From positions 1 to 10,275 of the forward strand of contig CANQKB010000049.1 in the NCBI GenBank assembly GCA_947624405.1: DNA of 10,275 nt. Direction: 5' to 3'. Below are positions 1 to 7,511 of the stretch, piece after piece. The first letter of the stretch is position 1. Each line of letters opens with the position of its first letter. A model generated the notes under the pieces. That model made no database searches. It saw nothing but the letters and a program-made list of their open reading frames with translations, and was not told where the DNA came from. This DNA is from an uncultured Clostridia bacterium. GTDB lineage: Bacteria; Bacillota; Clostridia; TANB77; CAG-508. A program made the translations under genes and the position numbers.

Positions 1-140
1 GTGAAGTTCGACCTACGCATTTTTTTGCTTGTACATTTTAAAATTCGTATCTATAATTTAACAATCCAAAATATCTTAAATGCCTTGGAGAACACAACGC
101 CACATTTTTAAAACACTTTCTCAGGTAGCTTAGCGAAAAT
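1..140 (-). repeat. Copy A of a ~180-bp interspersed repeat (cut by window edge)
   Basis: Read on the minus strand, this stretch matches copies B (813-991) and C (4952-5131) over long blocks: GCTAAGCTACCTGAG near the start, then TTTTAAAAATG, GTTCTCCAAGGC, ATACGAATTT and GGTCGAAC in the same order and spacing. The far end, which in B and C carries the second inverted terminus, lies to the left of position 1. This copy has diverged more than B and C; its last visible bases have a 2-3 base difference after GGTCGAAC. No ORF is conserved across the copies, so it looks like a small non-autonomous, non-coding element. Confidence 0.85.
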
Positions 141-157
141 AAAATGTGAACTATAAC

Positions 158-194
158 AAAAGTTGTTTTACAATTATTTCAAAACAACTTTTTT
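158..194 (-). terminator. Hairpin terminator downstream of the DUF1980-like gene
   Basis: A 12-bp perfect stem, AAAAGTTGTTTT (158-169) with AAAACAACTTTT (181-192), encloses an 11-nt loop. It begins 10 bases past the stop of the minus-strand gene, the usual place for an intrinsic terminator. Read on the minus strand the stem is followed by a short T-containing tract (TTTTGTTATAG). Read on the plus strand it ends in six T, so it could stop transcription from both sides. The stem has few G/C pairs, so its strength is uncertain. The core AGTTGTTTT recurs in the arms of the element at 10017-10157. Confidence 0.65.
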
Positions 195-203
195 CAGACT
201 ATT

Positions 204-743
204 TTAAGAACGAACATATAGGAAACTAGATGTAGGAATATATAGGTCATCTGGGGGATACACACATGGATTTTTTGGCTTTTTAGTTTCTTTTATTTCA
301 GTAACTTTTATAATAGGTATATCACTATGATAATATCCTTTTGTTATTTCTCCAGTTATTTCAACCCAAGTTTGGTCTTGAAATTTATTTGCATCTTTGC
401 AATCACACAAAAAACCAACAACCAAAGTTTGGTAATCAGTACTTACAATCATATCACGAGCAAGAACAAATTGATTTTCTTGCAAATCATATACTCTATA
501 AACATATCCAGAAAAGGATATTTTTTGCCCGACATAAGTATCAATATCATCATGGACAGCTTTTAATACATTAGTATAGTTTTCAGGTTCAATTTCATAT
601 ACTTTATTTTGAACAGGTTCTCCGTTTTTAAAGATTATTTTACAAGCAATAAATATGCAAAATATTGCTGCTCCAATTACCATTAATGTAAAAATAGTTT
701 TAAAGATATTCTTAGAATTTATTTTCAAATTATAAACAAACAT
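204..743 (-). CDS. Membrane-anchored protein with YcgQ/DUF1980-like C-terminal domain
   Basis: This encodes a 179-residue protein of unknown function. Residues 14-37 form one strongly hydrophobic segment after a short basic N-terminus, so it is probably an N-in membrane anchor with the rest outside. Residues ~55-170 resemble the C-terminal beta-rich region of the YcgQ/DUF1980 (TIGR03943) family: a Tyr-Val-Gly-Gln-Lys opening, GYVYR, NQFVLARDMIV, a Cys-containing strand (GFLCDCKDA), TWVEITGEI, and a closing KKPKNPCVYPP. In YcgQ this domain follows membrane helices and is encoded beside the permease YcgR; here it stands alone with no YcgR neighbour. The start is taken as ATG at 743 because AAAGGAG (758-752) lies 8 nt upstream; a TTG six bases earlier would sit only 2 nt from that site. 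The gene lies between inverted copies A and B of the ~180-bp repeat. The family match is from memory of conserved motifs, not a search. Confidence 0.72.
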   Translation of the reverse strand: MFVYNLKINSKNIFKTIFTLMVIGAAIFCIFIACKIIFKNGEPVQNKVYEIEPENYTNVLKAVHDDIDTYVGQKISFSGYVYRVYDLQENQFVLARDMIVSTDYQTLVVGFLCDCKDANKFQDQTWVEITGEITKGYYHSDIPIIKVTEIKETKKPKNPCVYPPDDLYIPTSSFLYVRS

Positions 744-750
744 AGACAAA

Positions 751-758
751 TCTCCTTT
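751..758 (-). promoter_or_regulatory. Ribosome binding site fixing the start at 743
   Basis: The minus-strand sequence AAAGGAGA gives GGAG spaced 8 nt from the ATG at 743-741. The in-frame TTG at 749-747 is too close to be served by it, so the ATG is the better start. Confidence 0.75.
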
Positions 759-812
759 ACAAAAATAGTATGAAATTTATGGAAAAAATAGAACTTAAAA
801 TAAAATTGTAGT

Positions 813-991
813 AGCTAATTTCCGCTAAGCTACCTGAGGAAATGATTTTAAAAATGCGTCGTTGCGTTCTCCAAGGCGTTTAAGCTATTTTGGGCTGTTA
901 AATGATAAATACGAATTTGAAACTGTGCAAGCAAGGAACTTAGTTGGTCGAACTCACTTCGATTTTTAAAACATTCCTCCACGCTTAGCTA
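813..991 (+). repeat. Copy B of the ~180-bp interspersed repeat (full length)
   Basis: This is a complete copy, about 179 bp. It aligns with copy C (4952-5131) from AGCTAATTTCCGCTAAGC at the left to CCTCCACGCTTAGCTA at the right. The ends are imperfect inverted repeats of roughly 35-50 bp: the left end GCTAAGC-(tac)-CTGAGGAAATGATTTTAAAAATG matches the reverse complement of the right end, GCTAAGCG-TGGAGGAATGTTTTAAAAAT, with weaker similarity continuing inward (GCGTTCTCCAA against GAGTTCGACCAA). The transcript would fold into one long hairpin. No ORF is shared among copies and I could not fix a target-site duplication. A MITE-like or REP-like element is the best description. It fills most of the gap between the DUF1980-like gene and the fhs promoter. 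Confidence 0.85.
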
Positions 992-1052
992 GTTAGGGTG
1001 TGAATTGTAACTTTGAATAACTTAACAACTATTATACAGCTTCATTTAGCTA

Positions 1053-1081
1053 TTGCAATACCAGTTAATTCGTGATATAAT
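1053..1081 (+). promoter_or_regulatory. Sigma-A-type promoter of fhs
   Basis: TTGCAA (1053-1058) and TATAAT (1076-1081) are separated by 17 nt, and the -10 box is preceded by TG-A, an extended -10. The next gene start is 41 nt downstream with GGAGG at 1109-1113. I see no riboswitch-like fold in the short leader. Confidence 0.8.
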
Positions 1082-1122
1082 ACCTATGTTAAAAGATAAA
1101 TAATAAGTGGAGGTTATTTATT

Positions 1123-2784
1123 ATGAGTGATATTGAAATAGCAAGAAATGCAAAATTAAAAGACATAGGAGAAATAGCAAAAAATGTAGGACTAAATGAA
1201 GAAGAAATTGAGAGTTATGGAAAGTATAAAGGAAAAATCACAGAAGAAGCCTTTAAACGTCTAAAAGATAAAGAAAACGGAAAATTAATATTAGTTACAG
1301 CAATAAATCCAACACCATTAGGAGAGGGAAAAACAACAATGTCAATAGGATTAGCAGATGGGCTTAGAAAAATAGGCAAAAAATCAATTTTAGCATTAAG
1401 AGAACCATCACTAGGACCAGTATTTGGAATAAAAGGAGGAGCAACAGGAGGGGGCTATGTACAAATAGCACCAATGGAAGATATAAATTTACACTTTACA
1501 GGTGATATTCATGCGATAACATCTGCAAATAATCTTTTATCAGCCATGATAGATAACCATATATTCCAAGGAAACGCTTTAGGATTTAAAAAAGTAGTTT
1601 GGAAAAGATGTGTAGATTTAAATGATAGACAACTTCGTAAAATAACATGTGGACAGTCTGGAGAAAAAGGAATGGTAGAAAGAGAAGATGGATTTGACAT
1701 AACTGTTGCATCAGAAATAATGGCTGTGCTTTGCTTATCAAATGATATAGAAGATTTAAAAGCAAGAATTGGTAGAATAATAGTTGGATATAACGAAAAT
1801 GATGAACCAATAAGAGCAAGTGATTTAAAAGCAGAAGGAAGTATGACAGTTCTTTTAAAAGATGCAATAAATCCAAACTTAGTCCAAACACTAGAAAATA
1901 CACCAGCAATAGTACATGGTGGACCATTTGCAAATATAGCACATGGTTGCAATTCAATTCGTGCAACAAGATTGGGCTTAAAACTTGGAGAATACTGCAT
2001 TACAGAGGCAGGTTTCGGTGCTGACTTAGGTGCAGAAAAATTCTTAGATATAAAATGCAGACAAGCAGGCTTAAAACCTAATGCTGTAGTATGTGTTGCT
2101 ACAATGAGAGCTCTAAAATATCATGGAGGAGCTAAAAAAGATGAAGTACAAGAAGAAAACATGGAAGCTCTTGAAAAAGGAATGCATAATCTTTTAAGAC
2201 ATATAGATAATCTAAAAAATAAATTTGGATTAAATGTAATTGTTGCAATAAATAGATTTTTAACAGATACAGAGAAGGAAATAGAATTTTTACAAGAAAA
2301 ATTAAAAGAACATGGAATAAATATGAGTTTAGTTGAAGCATGGGCAAAAGGTGGAGAAGGTGCAAGAGATTTAGCAGAAAAAGTAGTAGAACTTTGTGAG
2401 CATGAAGAAAATTTCAAATATACATATGAGCTTGATGAAAGTATTGAAGAAAAGATAAGAAAAGTTGCTCAAAAAATTTATGGAGCAGAAGATGTAGAAT
2501 TTTCAGAAGAAGCAAAAGAAAGTATTGCACAAATTGAAAAATTAGGATTTGACAAATTGCCTGTATGTATAGCCAAAACACAATATTCATTTTCAGATGA
2601 TCCTAAAAATCTAGAATGTAAAGAAAAATTTAATATAAATGTAAGAGAGATAATATTAAAGGCAGGAGCAGGTTTCATTGTTGCAATTACAGGAAAAATA
2701 ATGACAATGCCTGGACTTCCTAAAGTTCCAGCAGCAGAATCTATAGATATAGATGAAAATGGTAATATTGTTGGAATATTTTAA
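1123..2784 (+). CDS. fhs: Formate-tetrahydrofolate ligase
   Basis: This 553-residue cytosolic enzyme, close to the usual ~556, joins formate and tetrahydrofolate at the cost of ATP to give 10-formyl-THF, feeding one-carbon metabolism (purines, initiator formyl-Met, or the methyl branch in acetogens). Recognition is firm. The P-loop-like TPLGEGKTT is at residues 64-72. Family signature one is at 102-112 (GIKGGATGGGY, with Thr where Ala is common). Signature two is VATMRALKYHGG at 325-336. Other conserved blocks are LREPSLGPVFG (~92-102), HFTGDIHAITSANNL (~124-138) and the C-terminal MTMPGLPK (~527-534). The ATG is placed by GGAGG 9 nt upstream. No folD, fchA or other C1 gene is adjacent, and the gene has its own promoter and trailing hairpin, so it is probably monocistronic. 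It contains no in-frame CGG codon; CGG at 1278 and near 2016 is out of frame (AAC-GGA, TTC-GGT). Confidence 0.97.
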   Translation: MSDIEIARNAKLKDIGEIAKNVGLNEEEIESYGKYKGKITEEAFKRLKDKENGKLILVTAINPTPLGEGKTTMSIGLADGLRKIGKKSILALREPSLGPVFGIKGGATGGGYVQIAPMEDINLHFTGDIHAITSANNLLSAMIDNHIFQGNALGFKKVVWKRCVDLNDRQLRKITCGQSGEKGMVEREDGFDITVASEIMAVLCLSNDIEDLKARIGRIIVGYNENDEPIRASDLKAEGSMTVLLKDAINPNLVQTLENTPAIVHGGPFANIAHGCNSIRATRLGLKLGEYCITEAGFGADLGAEKFLDIKCRQAGLKPNAVVCVATMRALKYHGGAKKDEVQEENMEALEKGMHNLLRHIDNLKNKFGLNVIVAINRFLTDTEKEIEFLQEKLKEHGINMSLVEAWAKGGEGARDLAEKVVELCEHEENFKYTYELDESIEEKIRKVAQKIYGAEDVEFSEEAKESIAQIEKLGFDKLPVCIAKTQYSFSDDPKNLECKEKFNINVREIILKAGAGFIVAITGKIMTMPGLPKVPAAESIDIDENGNIVGIF

Positions 2785-2794
2785 AATATTAGCA

Positions 2795-2824
2795 AAGAGA
2801 TGAGATGTTTTATTCTCATCTCTT
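2795..2824 (+). terminator. Hairpin after fhs
   Basis: An 11-bp perfect stem, AAGAGATGAGA (2795-2805) with TCTCATCTCTT (2814-2824), encloses an 8-nt loop and starts 10 nt after the fhs stop. There is no T tract directly behind it; a run of T comes only at 2839-2845. It is therefore a likely but non-canonical terminator. Confidence 0.6.
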
Positions 2825-2826
2825 AT

Positions 2827-2855
2827 GTATATAAATACTTTTTTTGGAAAAAATA
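2827..2855 (+). promoter_or_regulatory. Possible forespore (sigma-F/G-like) promoter of sleB
   Basis: GTATA (2827-2831) fits the -35 pattern GywTA, and GGAAAAAATA (2846-2855) fits the -10 pattern GgnrAnAnTw of forespore sigma factors as defined in Bacillus. The spacing is 14 nt, slightly short. Its place just before a spore cortex-lytic gene is what one would expect, since sleB is forespore-expressed in Bacillus. In such AT-rich DNA the match could be chance. Confidence 0.35.
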
Positions 2856-2890
2856 ATCATATCAAGATATATATGGAAGGAATGGTTATT

Positions 2891-3569
2891 TTGAAAAAGA
2901 TATTTATATGTATATTATCAATTGTGTTAATTTTGTCAGGATATCTGTATTATATAAATTATGAAGGAGACAGTATAGAAGTTTTATCTAGGTATGGTTC
3001 ATCAGGAGAAGAAGTAAAGCAAATACAACAAAAGCTCAAAAATTGGGGATATTATAATGGCTCTGTTGACGGTGTTTATGGAAGCAAAACACTTTCTGCA
3101 GTTAAGAAATTTCAAAAGTCAAATGGACTAACAGTTGATGGGATAGCAGGAGAAAAGACTCTTTCTGCAATGGGAATTAGTTCCTCAAATAATTCTCGGA
3201 AACACAGGAAAAGCAAATTCATCAGATCTTAACTTACTTAGTAGATTAGTTTATGGAGAAGCAAGAGGAGAAGAATATATAGGACAAGTGGCAGTTGCAG
3301 CAGTTGTATTAAATAGAGTAAGTAGTTCGAACTTTCCAAATTCAGTTGCAGGGGTTATATATCAATCAGGTGCATTTGATGTAGTAAGTGATGGGCAAAT
3401 CAACCTTACACCTAACAGTACAGCAAAAAGTGCAGCACAAGATGCCTTAAATGGTTGGGATCCATCAAATGGTGCTTTATATTATTTCAATCCTAATACT
3501 GCAACAAGTTCATGGATATGGAGTAGACAAGTAACTTTAACTATTGGAAATCATATGTTTTGTAAGTAA
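2891..3569 (+). CDS. sleB: Spore cortex-lytic enzyme, SleB-like, read with one +1 frame change
   Basis: With the C at 3197 skipped, this is one 225-residue protein, a normal SleB length. Residues 3-22 are a hydrophobic signal or anchor. Residues ~35-95 are a peptidoglycan-binding domain (RYGSSGEEVKQIQQKL, YYNGSVDGVYG, TVDGIAGEKT). Residues ~113-222 are the Hydrolase_2 lytic domain: LVYGEARGEEYIGQVAVAAV with the likely catalytic Glu about residue 123, DGQINLTPNS, NGWDPSNGALYYFNP and WIWSRQV. SleB degrades muramic-lactam cortex peptidoglycan during germination. The zero frame stops at 3230, just after the linker; the lytic half lies in the +1 frame, open from upstream of the junction to 3569. 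The junction is TCT-CGG-A (3194-3200), in a Ser/Asn-rich linker. The TTG at 2891 is chosen because GGAAGG (2875-2880) lies 10 nt before it and the product then begins like a signal peptide; ATG at 2882 or an unsupported ATG at 2825 are alternatives. No ypeB follows. It could be a pseudogene or carry an assembly error, but see the CGGA findings. Confidence 0.85.
3197..3200 (+). other. CGGA +1 recoding site 1 (sleB linker)
   Basis: The zero frame reads AAT TCT CGG AAA and ends at TAA 3230, ten codons later. Skipping the C gives AAT TCT GGA AAC ACA GGA, i.e. Asn-Ser-Gly-Asn-Thr-Gly, and continues into the complete hydrolase domain. The frame change is required by domain continuity. The exact point is inferred from the shared CGGA motif, since the linker itself is not conserved. 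Confidence 0.7.
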
Positions 3570-3579
3570 AATAAAGTGT

Positions 3580-3608
3580 TTGATTTATATAGAAAGATGT
3601 GGTAAAAT
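3580..3608 (+). promoter_or_regulatory. Sigma-A-type promoter of hisS
   Basis: TTGATT (3580-3585) and TAAAAT (3603-3608) are 17 nt apart. AGGAGG (3628-3633) follows, 11 nt before the hisS ATG. No T-box-like leader fits in the ~30 nt between promoter and start. Confidence 0.75.
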
Positions 3609-3644
3609 ATATAATATTATACGAATTAGGAGGCGGATTAATAT

Positions 3645-4967
3645 ATGATAGAACCTAAAACATTACCAGGATTTATGGAATTATTACCAAGTGAACAAAT
3701 AGAATTTAATAATATAAAAGAAAAAATACAAAAATCATATGAAAAATTTGGATTTTTACCATTAGATACGCCTGTGATAGAATCATCAGAGGTATTACTT
3801 GCAAAGGCTGGTGGAGAAACTGAAAAGCAAATATATAGATTTAATAAAGGAAAAAATGACTTATCTTTAAGGTTTGATTTAACAGTTCCACTTGCAAAAT
3901 ATGTTGCAGAATATTGGGGAGAATTAAGTTTTCCATTTAAAAGATATCAAATAGGAAAAGTATATAGAGGAGAAAAAGCTCAAGAAGGAAGGTATCGTGA
4001 GTTTTATCAATGTGATATAGATATAATAGGAGATGAAGAATTAAGCCTAAGATATGATGCAGAACTTCCAAGCGTTATATATGAGACTTTTAAAAATTTA
4101 GGATTTGAGAAATTTACAATATGCATTAATAATAGAAAAATATTAAATGGTTTATTTGAAGAATTAGGTTTAAGTGGATGTTCAGCTGACATATTAAGAA
4201 TTATAGATAAAATTGAAAAAATAGGTAAAGAAGCGGTTGAAAAAGAGATTGCTAATTTAGGAGTAGAAGATGCAAAAATAAATAAAATATTGCAATTTAT
4301 TGAAATAGATGGTAGTACAGACGAAAAATTAGAAAAACTAAAAGATTTAGGAATAGAAAGCCAGTTGTTTAATACAGGTGTATCAGAATTAACAGAAGTA
4401 ATAAAACAAATAAGAATGTATAAAGTGCCAGAAAAGAATTTTAAAATAGATTTGACAATAGCTAGAGGATTAGACTATTACACAGGAACTGTATATGAGA
4501 CTTTTTTAGATGATTATAGAAAGCTTGGAAGTGTATGTTCAGGTGGAAGATATGAGAACTTGGCAGAATATTATACAAATAGAAAATTACCAGGAGTTGG
4601 AATATCAATTGGATTAACAAGATTTTTCTATCAAATGAGAAAAGAAAATATATTAGAAAATACGAAAAAATCAATTTCAAAGGTATTAATTGCTCCAATG
4701 AGTGAAAATGAAATGGATTATGCAAGTGAAGTTGGAAGAATTTTAAGAAATGCTAATATTAATACAGAAATATATCTAGAAGATAAGAAACTTAAAGCAA
4801 AATTCAAATATGCAGATAAATTAGCTATTCCATATGTTGCAGTAATAGGAGAAGAGGAAAAGCAAAATAATACGGTGACTGTAAAAAATATGGAAACAGG
4901 TGAACAAGAAAATCTAGAATTGGGTAAAGTGGTAGAGAAGTTACAATTTACAGCCAATTTCCGCTAA
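3645..4967 (+). CDS. hisS: Histidine-tRNA ligase
   Basis: This 440-residue class II aminoacyl-tRNA synthetase charges tRNA-His. Visible landmarks: N-terminal PKTLPGFMELLP (motif 1 region follows), RFDLTVPLAKYVA at 76-88, motif 2 FKRYQIGKVYRGEKAQEGRYREF at ~98-120, the His-binding ARGLDYYTGTVYE block at 273-285, SGGRYE at 299-304, and motif 3 GVGISIGLTRF at 317-327. A C-terminal anticodon-binding domain covers ~345-433 (KVLIAPMSENE, INTEIYLEDKKLKAKFKYADK, PYVAVIGEEE). Having both the His-specific catalytic motifs and the anticodon domain favours true HisS over the HisZ regulatory paralogue, which usually lacks the latter. The usual neighbour aspS is absent. The last five residues (TANFR) and the TAA at 4965-4967 are encoded by the start of repeat copy C, so the insertion has redefined the C-terminus. 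That Arg is written CGC, unlike the AGA typical of this gene. There is no in-frame CGG; CGG near 4234 and 4873 is out of frame. Confidence 0.94.
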   Translation: MIEPKTLPGFMELLPSEQIEFNNIKEKIQKSYEKFGFLPLDTPVIESSEVLLAKAGGETEKQIYRFNKGKNDLSLRFDLTVPLAKYVAEYWGELSFPFKRYQIGKVYRGEKAQEGRYREFYQCDIDIIGDEELSLRYDAELPSVIYETFKNLGFEKFTICINNRKILNGLFEELGLSGCSADILRIIDKIEKIGKEAVEKEIANLGVEDAKINKILQFIEIDGSTDEKLEKLKDLGIESQLFNTGVSELTEVIKQIRMYKVPEKNFKIDLTIARGLDYYTGTVYETFLDDYRKLGSVCSGGRYENLAEYYTNRKLPGVGISIGLTRFFYQMRKENILENTKKSISKVLIAPMSENEMDYASEVGRILRNANINTEIYLEDKKLKAKFKYADKLAIPYVAVIGEEEKQNNTVTVKNMETGEQENLELGKVVEKLQFTANFR

Positions 4968-5131
4968 GCTACCTGAGAAAATGATTTTAAAAATGTGGCG
5001 TTGCGTTCTCCAAGGCGTTTAAGATATTTTGGCTTTATTAAAATATAGATACGAATTTGAAACTGTACAAGCAAAGAAATAAGTGGGTCGAACTCACTTC
5101 AATTTTTAAAACATTTCTCCACGCTTAGCTA
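4952..5131 (+). repeat. Copy C of the ~180-bp interspersed repeat (full length)
   Basis: This complete copy of about 180 bp begins AGCCAATTTCCGCTAAGC and ends TCTCCACGCTTAGCTA. It has the same imperfect terminal inverted repeats as copy B and is visibly near-identical to B through ACCTGAG, TTTTAAAAATG, GCGTTCTCCAAGGCGTTTAAG, ATACGAATTTGAAACTG and GGTCGAACTCACTTC. Its left end overlaps the last 16 bases of hisS and supplies the stop codon. Its hairpin may also terminate hisS transcription. Confidence 0.85.
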
Positions 5132-5202
5132 CTATGAAAACTAAATAACTTGCTTTCAAAAGGGCGAAAAATTGCATATACAATAAATTAAAGAAATCTT
5201 AA

Positions 5203-5231
5203 TTGATTTATAAAATAATGTATGATAGAAT
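5203..5231 (+). promoter_or_regulatory. Sigma-A-type promoter of the ABC operon
   Basis: TTGATT (5203-5208) and TAGAAT (5226-5231) are 17 nt apart, with TG-A just before the -10 box. The leader to the ATG at 5269 is about 30 nt and carries AAGAAGGGA as ribosome binding site. No long regulatory leader or obvious palindromic operator is visible. The stretch from copy C to here (5132-5202) holds nothing I can name. Confidence 0.75.
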
Positions 5232-5268
5232 ATTTACAAATGAAATGCTAAAGAAGGGATTATAAAAT

Positions 5269-7491
5269 ATGTTAGAATTAAAAAATGTATCAAAATTCTA
5301 CTATAATAATGGAATCATTGCATCAGGATTTTCAAAGATAAACCTAAAACTAAATATGGGAGAATTTATAGTAATCACAGGAGAATCAGGAAGTGGAAAA
5401 TCTACTTTACTAAATGTAATCTCAGGTTTAGATAGTTATGAAGAAGGAGAAATGTACATAAATGGCGAAGAAACAAGCCATTATACAGAAAAAGATTTTG
5501 AAGAATATAGAAGAAAATACATTGCCAACATATTCCAAAACTTTAACTTAATAAATAGTTATACAGTATATCAAAATGTAGAATTAGTCCTACTTTTAAA
5601 CGGATATAAAAAAAGAGATATAAAACAAAAAGTATTAGAAATGATAGATAAAGTAGGGCTAACAAAATTTAAAAATACCAAAGTATCTAAATTATCAGGT
5701 GGACAAAAACAAAGAGTAGCAATAGCAAGAGCCATGGTAAAAGATACGCCTATTATTGTTGCAGATGAACCAACAGGAAACCTTGATGTAGAATCTGCTA
5801 AAGAGGCAATAGAAATATTAAAAAAAGTATCAAAAGATAAGCTTGTAATAATAGTAACACATAATATAGAACAAATGGAACAATATGCCACAAGAATAAT
5901 AAAAATGCATGATGGCAGAATAATAGAAAATACAGAAGTTAAAAAAGTAGAAAACGATATAAAACCAGAAGAAAGTATTTATCATAAAATAACTTTATTC
6001 AATAAATATAGATTAGGTATAAGAAATACATTTAATATTTTTACAAAATTTGCACTCTTATTTGTAGTGTTTTTATTTATTGCAGTATCAGTACTTGCAG
6101 AATATGCAAGTTTTGCTTCACTAGAAAATGAATTGTCAAAACAAGTTTATAGTAATTATTTTCAAGATTTATCACCAAATAGAATATTAATAAAAAAGCA
6201 AGATAAAACTCCTTTTTCAGGAGAAGATTATGAAAAAATAAAAAACATATCCAACATTGAAAAGATTGTACAAAACGATTATTTCCTTGATAAGTACATA
6301 ATGCTTTATAATGATGATGATATAAATAAAATACTATCAGGAATATTTGTAAGTGGATATGTATACGACATAGGCGAATTAGATGGAGATGTTGATGTAG
6401 GCAGAATACCAGAAAATGATGAGGAAGTAGTAATTCTTGCAAGCAAAAAGCACTATACAATATCTAACAAAATGCAAGAATTATTAGAGCAAACATTTAA
6501 AATAAGCACAACAAACTCATATTATGAAGTTGCAAAAGCAAAAGTTGTGGGAGTTAAATATAATAAAGATGATACAGATTACACAATGAAAATATATTTA
6601 AGTCCTAATTTATTAGAAAAATTAAATAAATCAATTAATAGAAATTTCAGTACAATAAAATATTTCTTTAATGGAAAATATACAAAAATAAATACATTTT
6701 CAGTAGTACCAAATTCTAATGTAGAAAAAGGAAAAGCAATAGTAAATGATGATTTAAAATATCAATTAACAAAAGGAAAAATAACAAATCAAACAATAAA
6801 TATATACGTAGATAATATATATTACCAAGAAAAATTGGACTTGGGCATATCAGGTACATATACGAAAAAGAACTACACTAAAATAACAGGGCTTGAAGAT
6901 TTTAATGGGGAAATGATTTTAATAAATCCAGAAGATTACGATTATTTATACAATAAACAACCATATCAATCTAGTGTATATGTAAAAGAAACGAAGAACA
7001 TAGACGAAACGATGCAAGAATTAGAAAACATTGGAATCGCACCTAAGAAAATTACTGATTTTAAAGTAGAAGATAACATGGCAGAAAAACAAGTAATGAA
7101 AATAATAAAACTCATAGTAACACTTACTTTGCTATTTGTATTATTCTTCATTTCATACTTTATAATAAAAATAATACTAAAATCAAGAAACGTATATTAT
7201 ACAACACTTAGAATATTAGGAGCAACATTCAAATCGGTAAAAAGAATACTAGATATAGAACTATTTACAAACTCAAGCATTGCATATTTAACAGTATTAT
7301 TAATAATTGGTCTTGTAAAAGCCGATGTGCTACATTGGAACTATGTTGCAAAACTAGTGTCATTTTTGACTATCCGTGAATATGTGCTAATGTATATAAT
7401 ACTAGTTTTGATGTCTAGACTTATTTCAAGAAGGTTTGCAAGGAAAATCTTTAAGAAATCAGCAATTAGCACATATAATGAAGAAGTATAG
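5269..7491 (+). CDS. ABC transporter ATPase-permease fusion, MacB-like topology
   Basis: This 740-residue protein has an N-terminal ABC ATPase (1-225): Walker A GESGSGKST 38-46, Q-loop Gln 90, signature LSGGQ 142-146, Walker B IIVADE 162-167 with catalytic Glu, D-loop NLD, and H-loop His 198. The ATPase closes with HDGRI at ~214-218. A permease follows: TM1 ~258-282, a ~330-residue extracytoplasmic domain (~283-610), then TM2 ~612-637, TM3 ~665-685 and TM4 ~703-722. This 4-TM arrangement with ATPase fused at the N-terminus is that of the MacB branch of the FtsX superfamily. The usual REVG-LRAIG loop is replaced by a weaker RNVYYTTLRILGATF (640-654). The next gene starts 20 bp later and has the same architecture, so the pair probably forms a heterodimer. 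The substrate is not predictable from sequence; peptide or antimicrobial export or sensing is typical of the family. There is no sensor kinase or accessory gene in view. All CGG trinucleotides here are out of frame (5601, ~7235). Confidence 0.9.
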   Translation: MLELKNVSKFYYNNGIIASGFSKINLKLNMGEFIVITGESGSGKSTLLNVISGLDSYEEGEMYINGEETSHYTEKDFEEYRRKYIANIFQNFNLINSYTVYQNVELVLLLNGYKKRDIKQKVLEMIDKVGLTKFKNTKVSKLSGGQKQRVAIARAMVKDTPIIVADEPTGNLDVESAKEAIEILKKVSKDKLVIIVTHNIEQMEQYATRIIKMHDGRIIENTEVKKVENDIKPEESIYHKITLFNKYRLGIRNTFNIFTKFALLFVVFLFIAVSVLAEYASFASLENELSKQVYSNYFQDLSPNRILIKKQDKTPFSGEDYEKIKNISNIEKIVQNDYFLDKYIMLYNDDDINKILSGIFVSGYVYDIGELDGDVDVGRIPENDEEVVILASKKHYTISNKMQELLEQTFKISTTNSYYEVAKAKVVGVKYNKDDTDYTMKIYLSPNLLEKLNKSINRNFSTIKYFFNGKYTKINTFSVVPNSNVEKGKAIVNDDLKYQLTKGKITNQTINIYVDNIYYQEKLDLGISGTYTKKNYTKITGLEDFNGEMILINPEDYDYLYNKQPYQSSVYVKETKNIDETMQELENIGIAPKKITDFKVEDNMAEKQVMKIIKLIVTLTLLFVLFFISYFIIKIILKSRNVYYTTLRILGATFKSVKRILDIELFTNSSIAYLTVLLIIGLVKADVLHWNYVAKLVSFLTIREYVLMYIILVLMSRLISRRFARKIFKKSAISTYNEEV

Positions 7492-7511
7492 TTTTGAAAG
7501 GTAGGATATAA

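Noticed and set aside
744..749. TTG at 749 as start of the DUF1980-like gene
   Set aside because: It lies 2 nt from GGAG, too close for initiation; the ATG at 743 has 8-nt spacing.
991..1122. THF or other riboswitch before fhs
   Set aside because: The leader from the predicted start of transcription to the ATG is only about 30-35 nt; no pseudoknot or conserved core is visible.
3288..3569. Independent 93-residue gene starting at GTG 3288
   Set aside because: It is the C-terminal part of the SleB hydrolase domain. The same frame stays open upstream through the catalytic Glu region to the CGGA junction, and there is no ribosome binding site at 3288.
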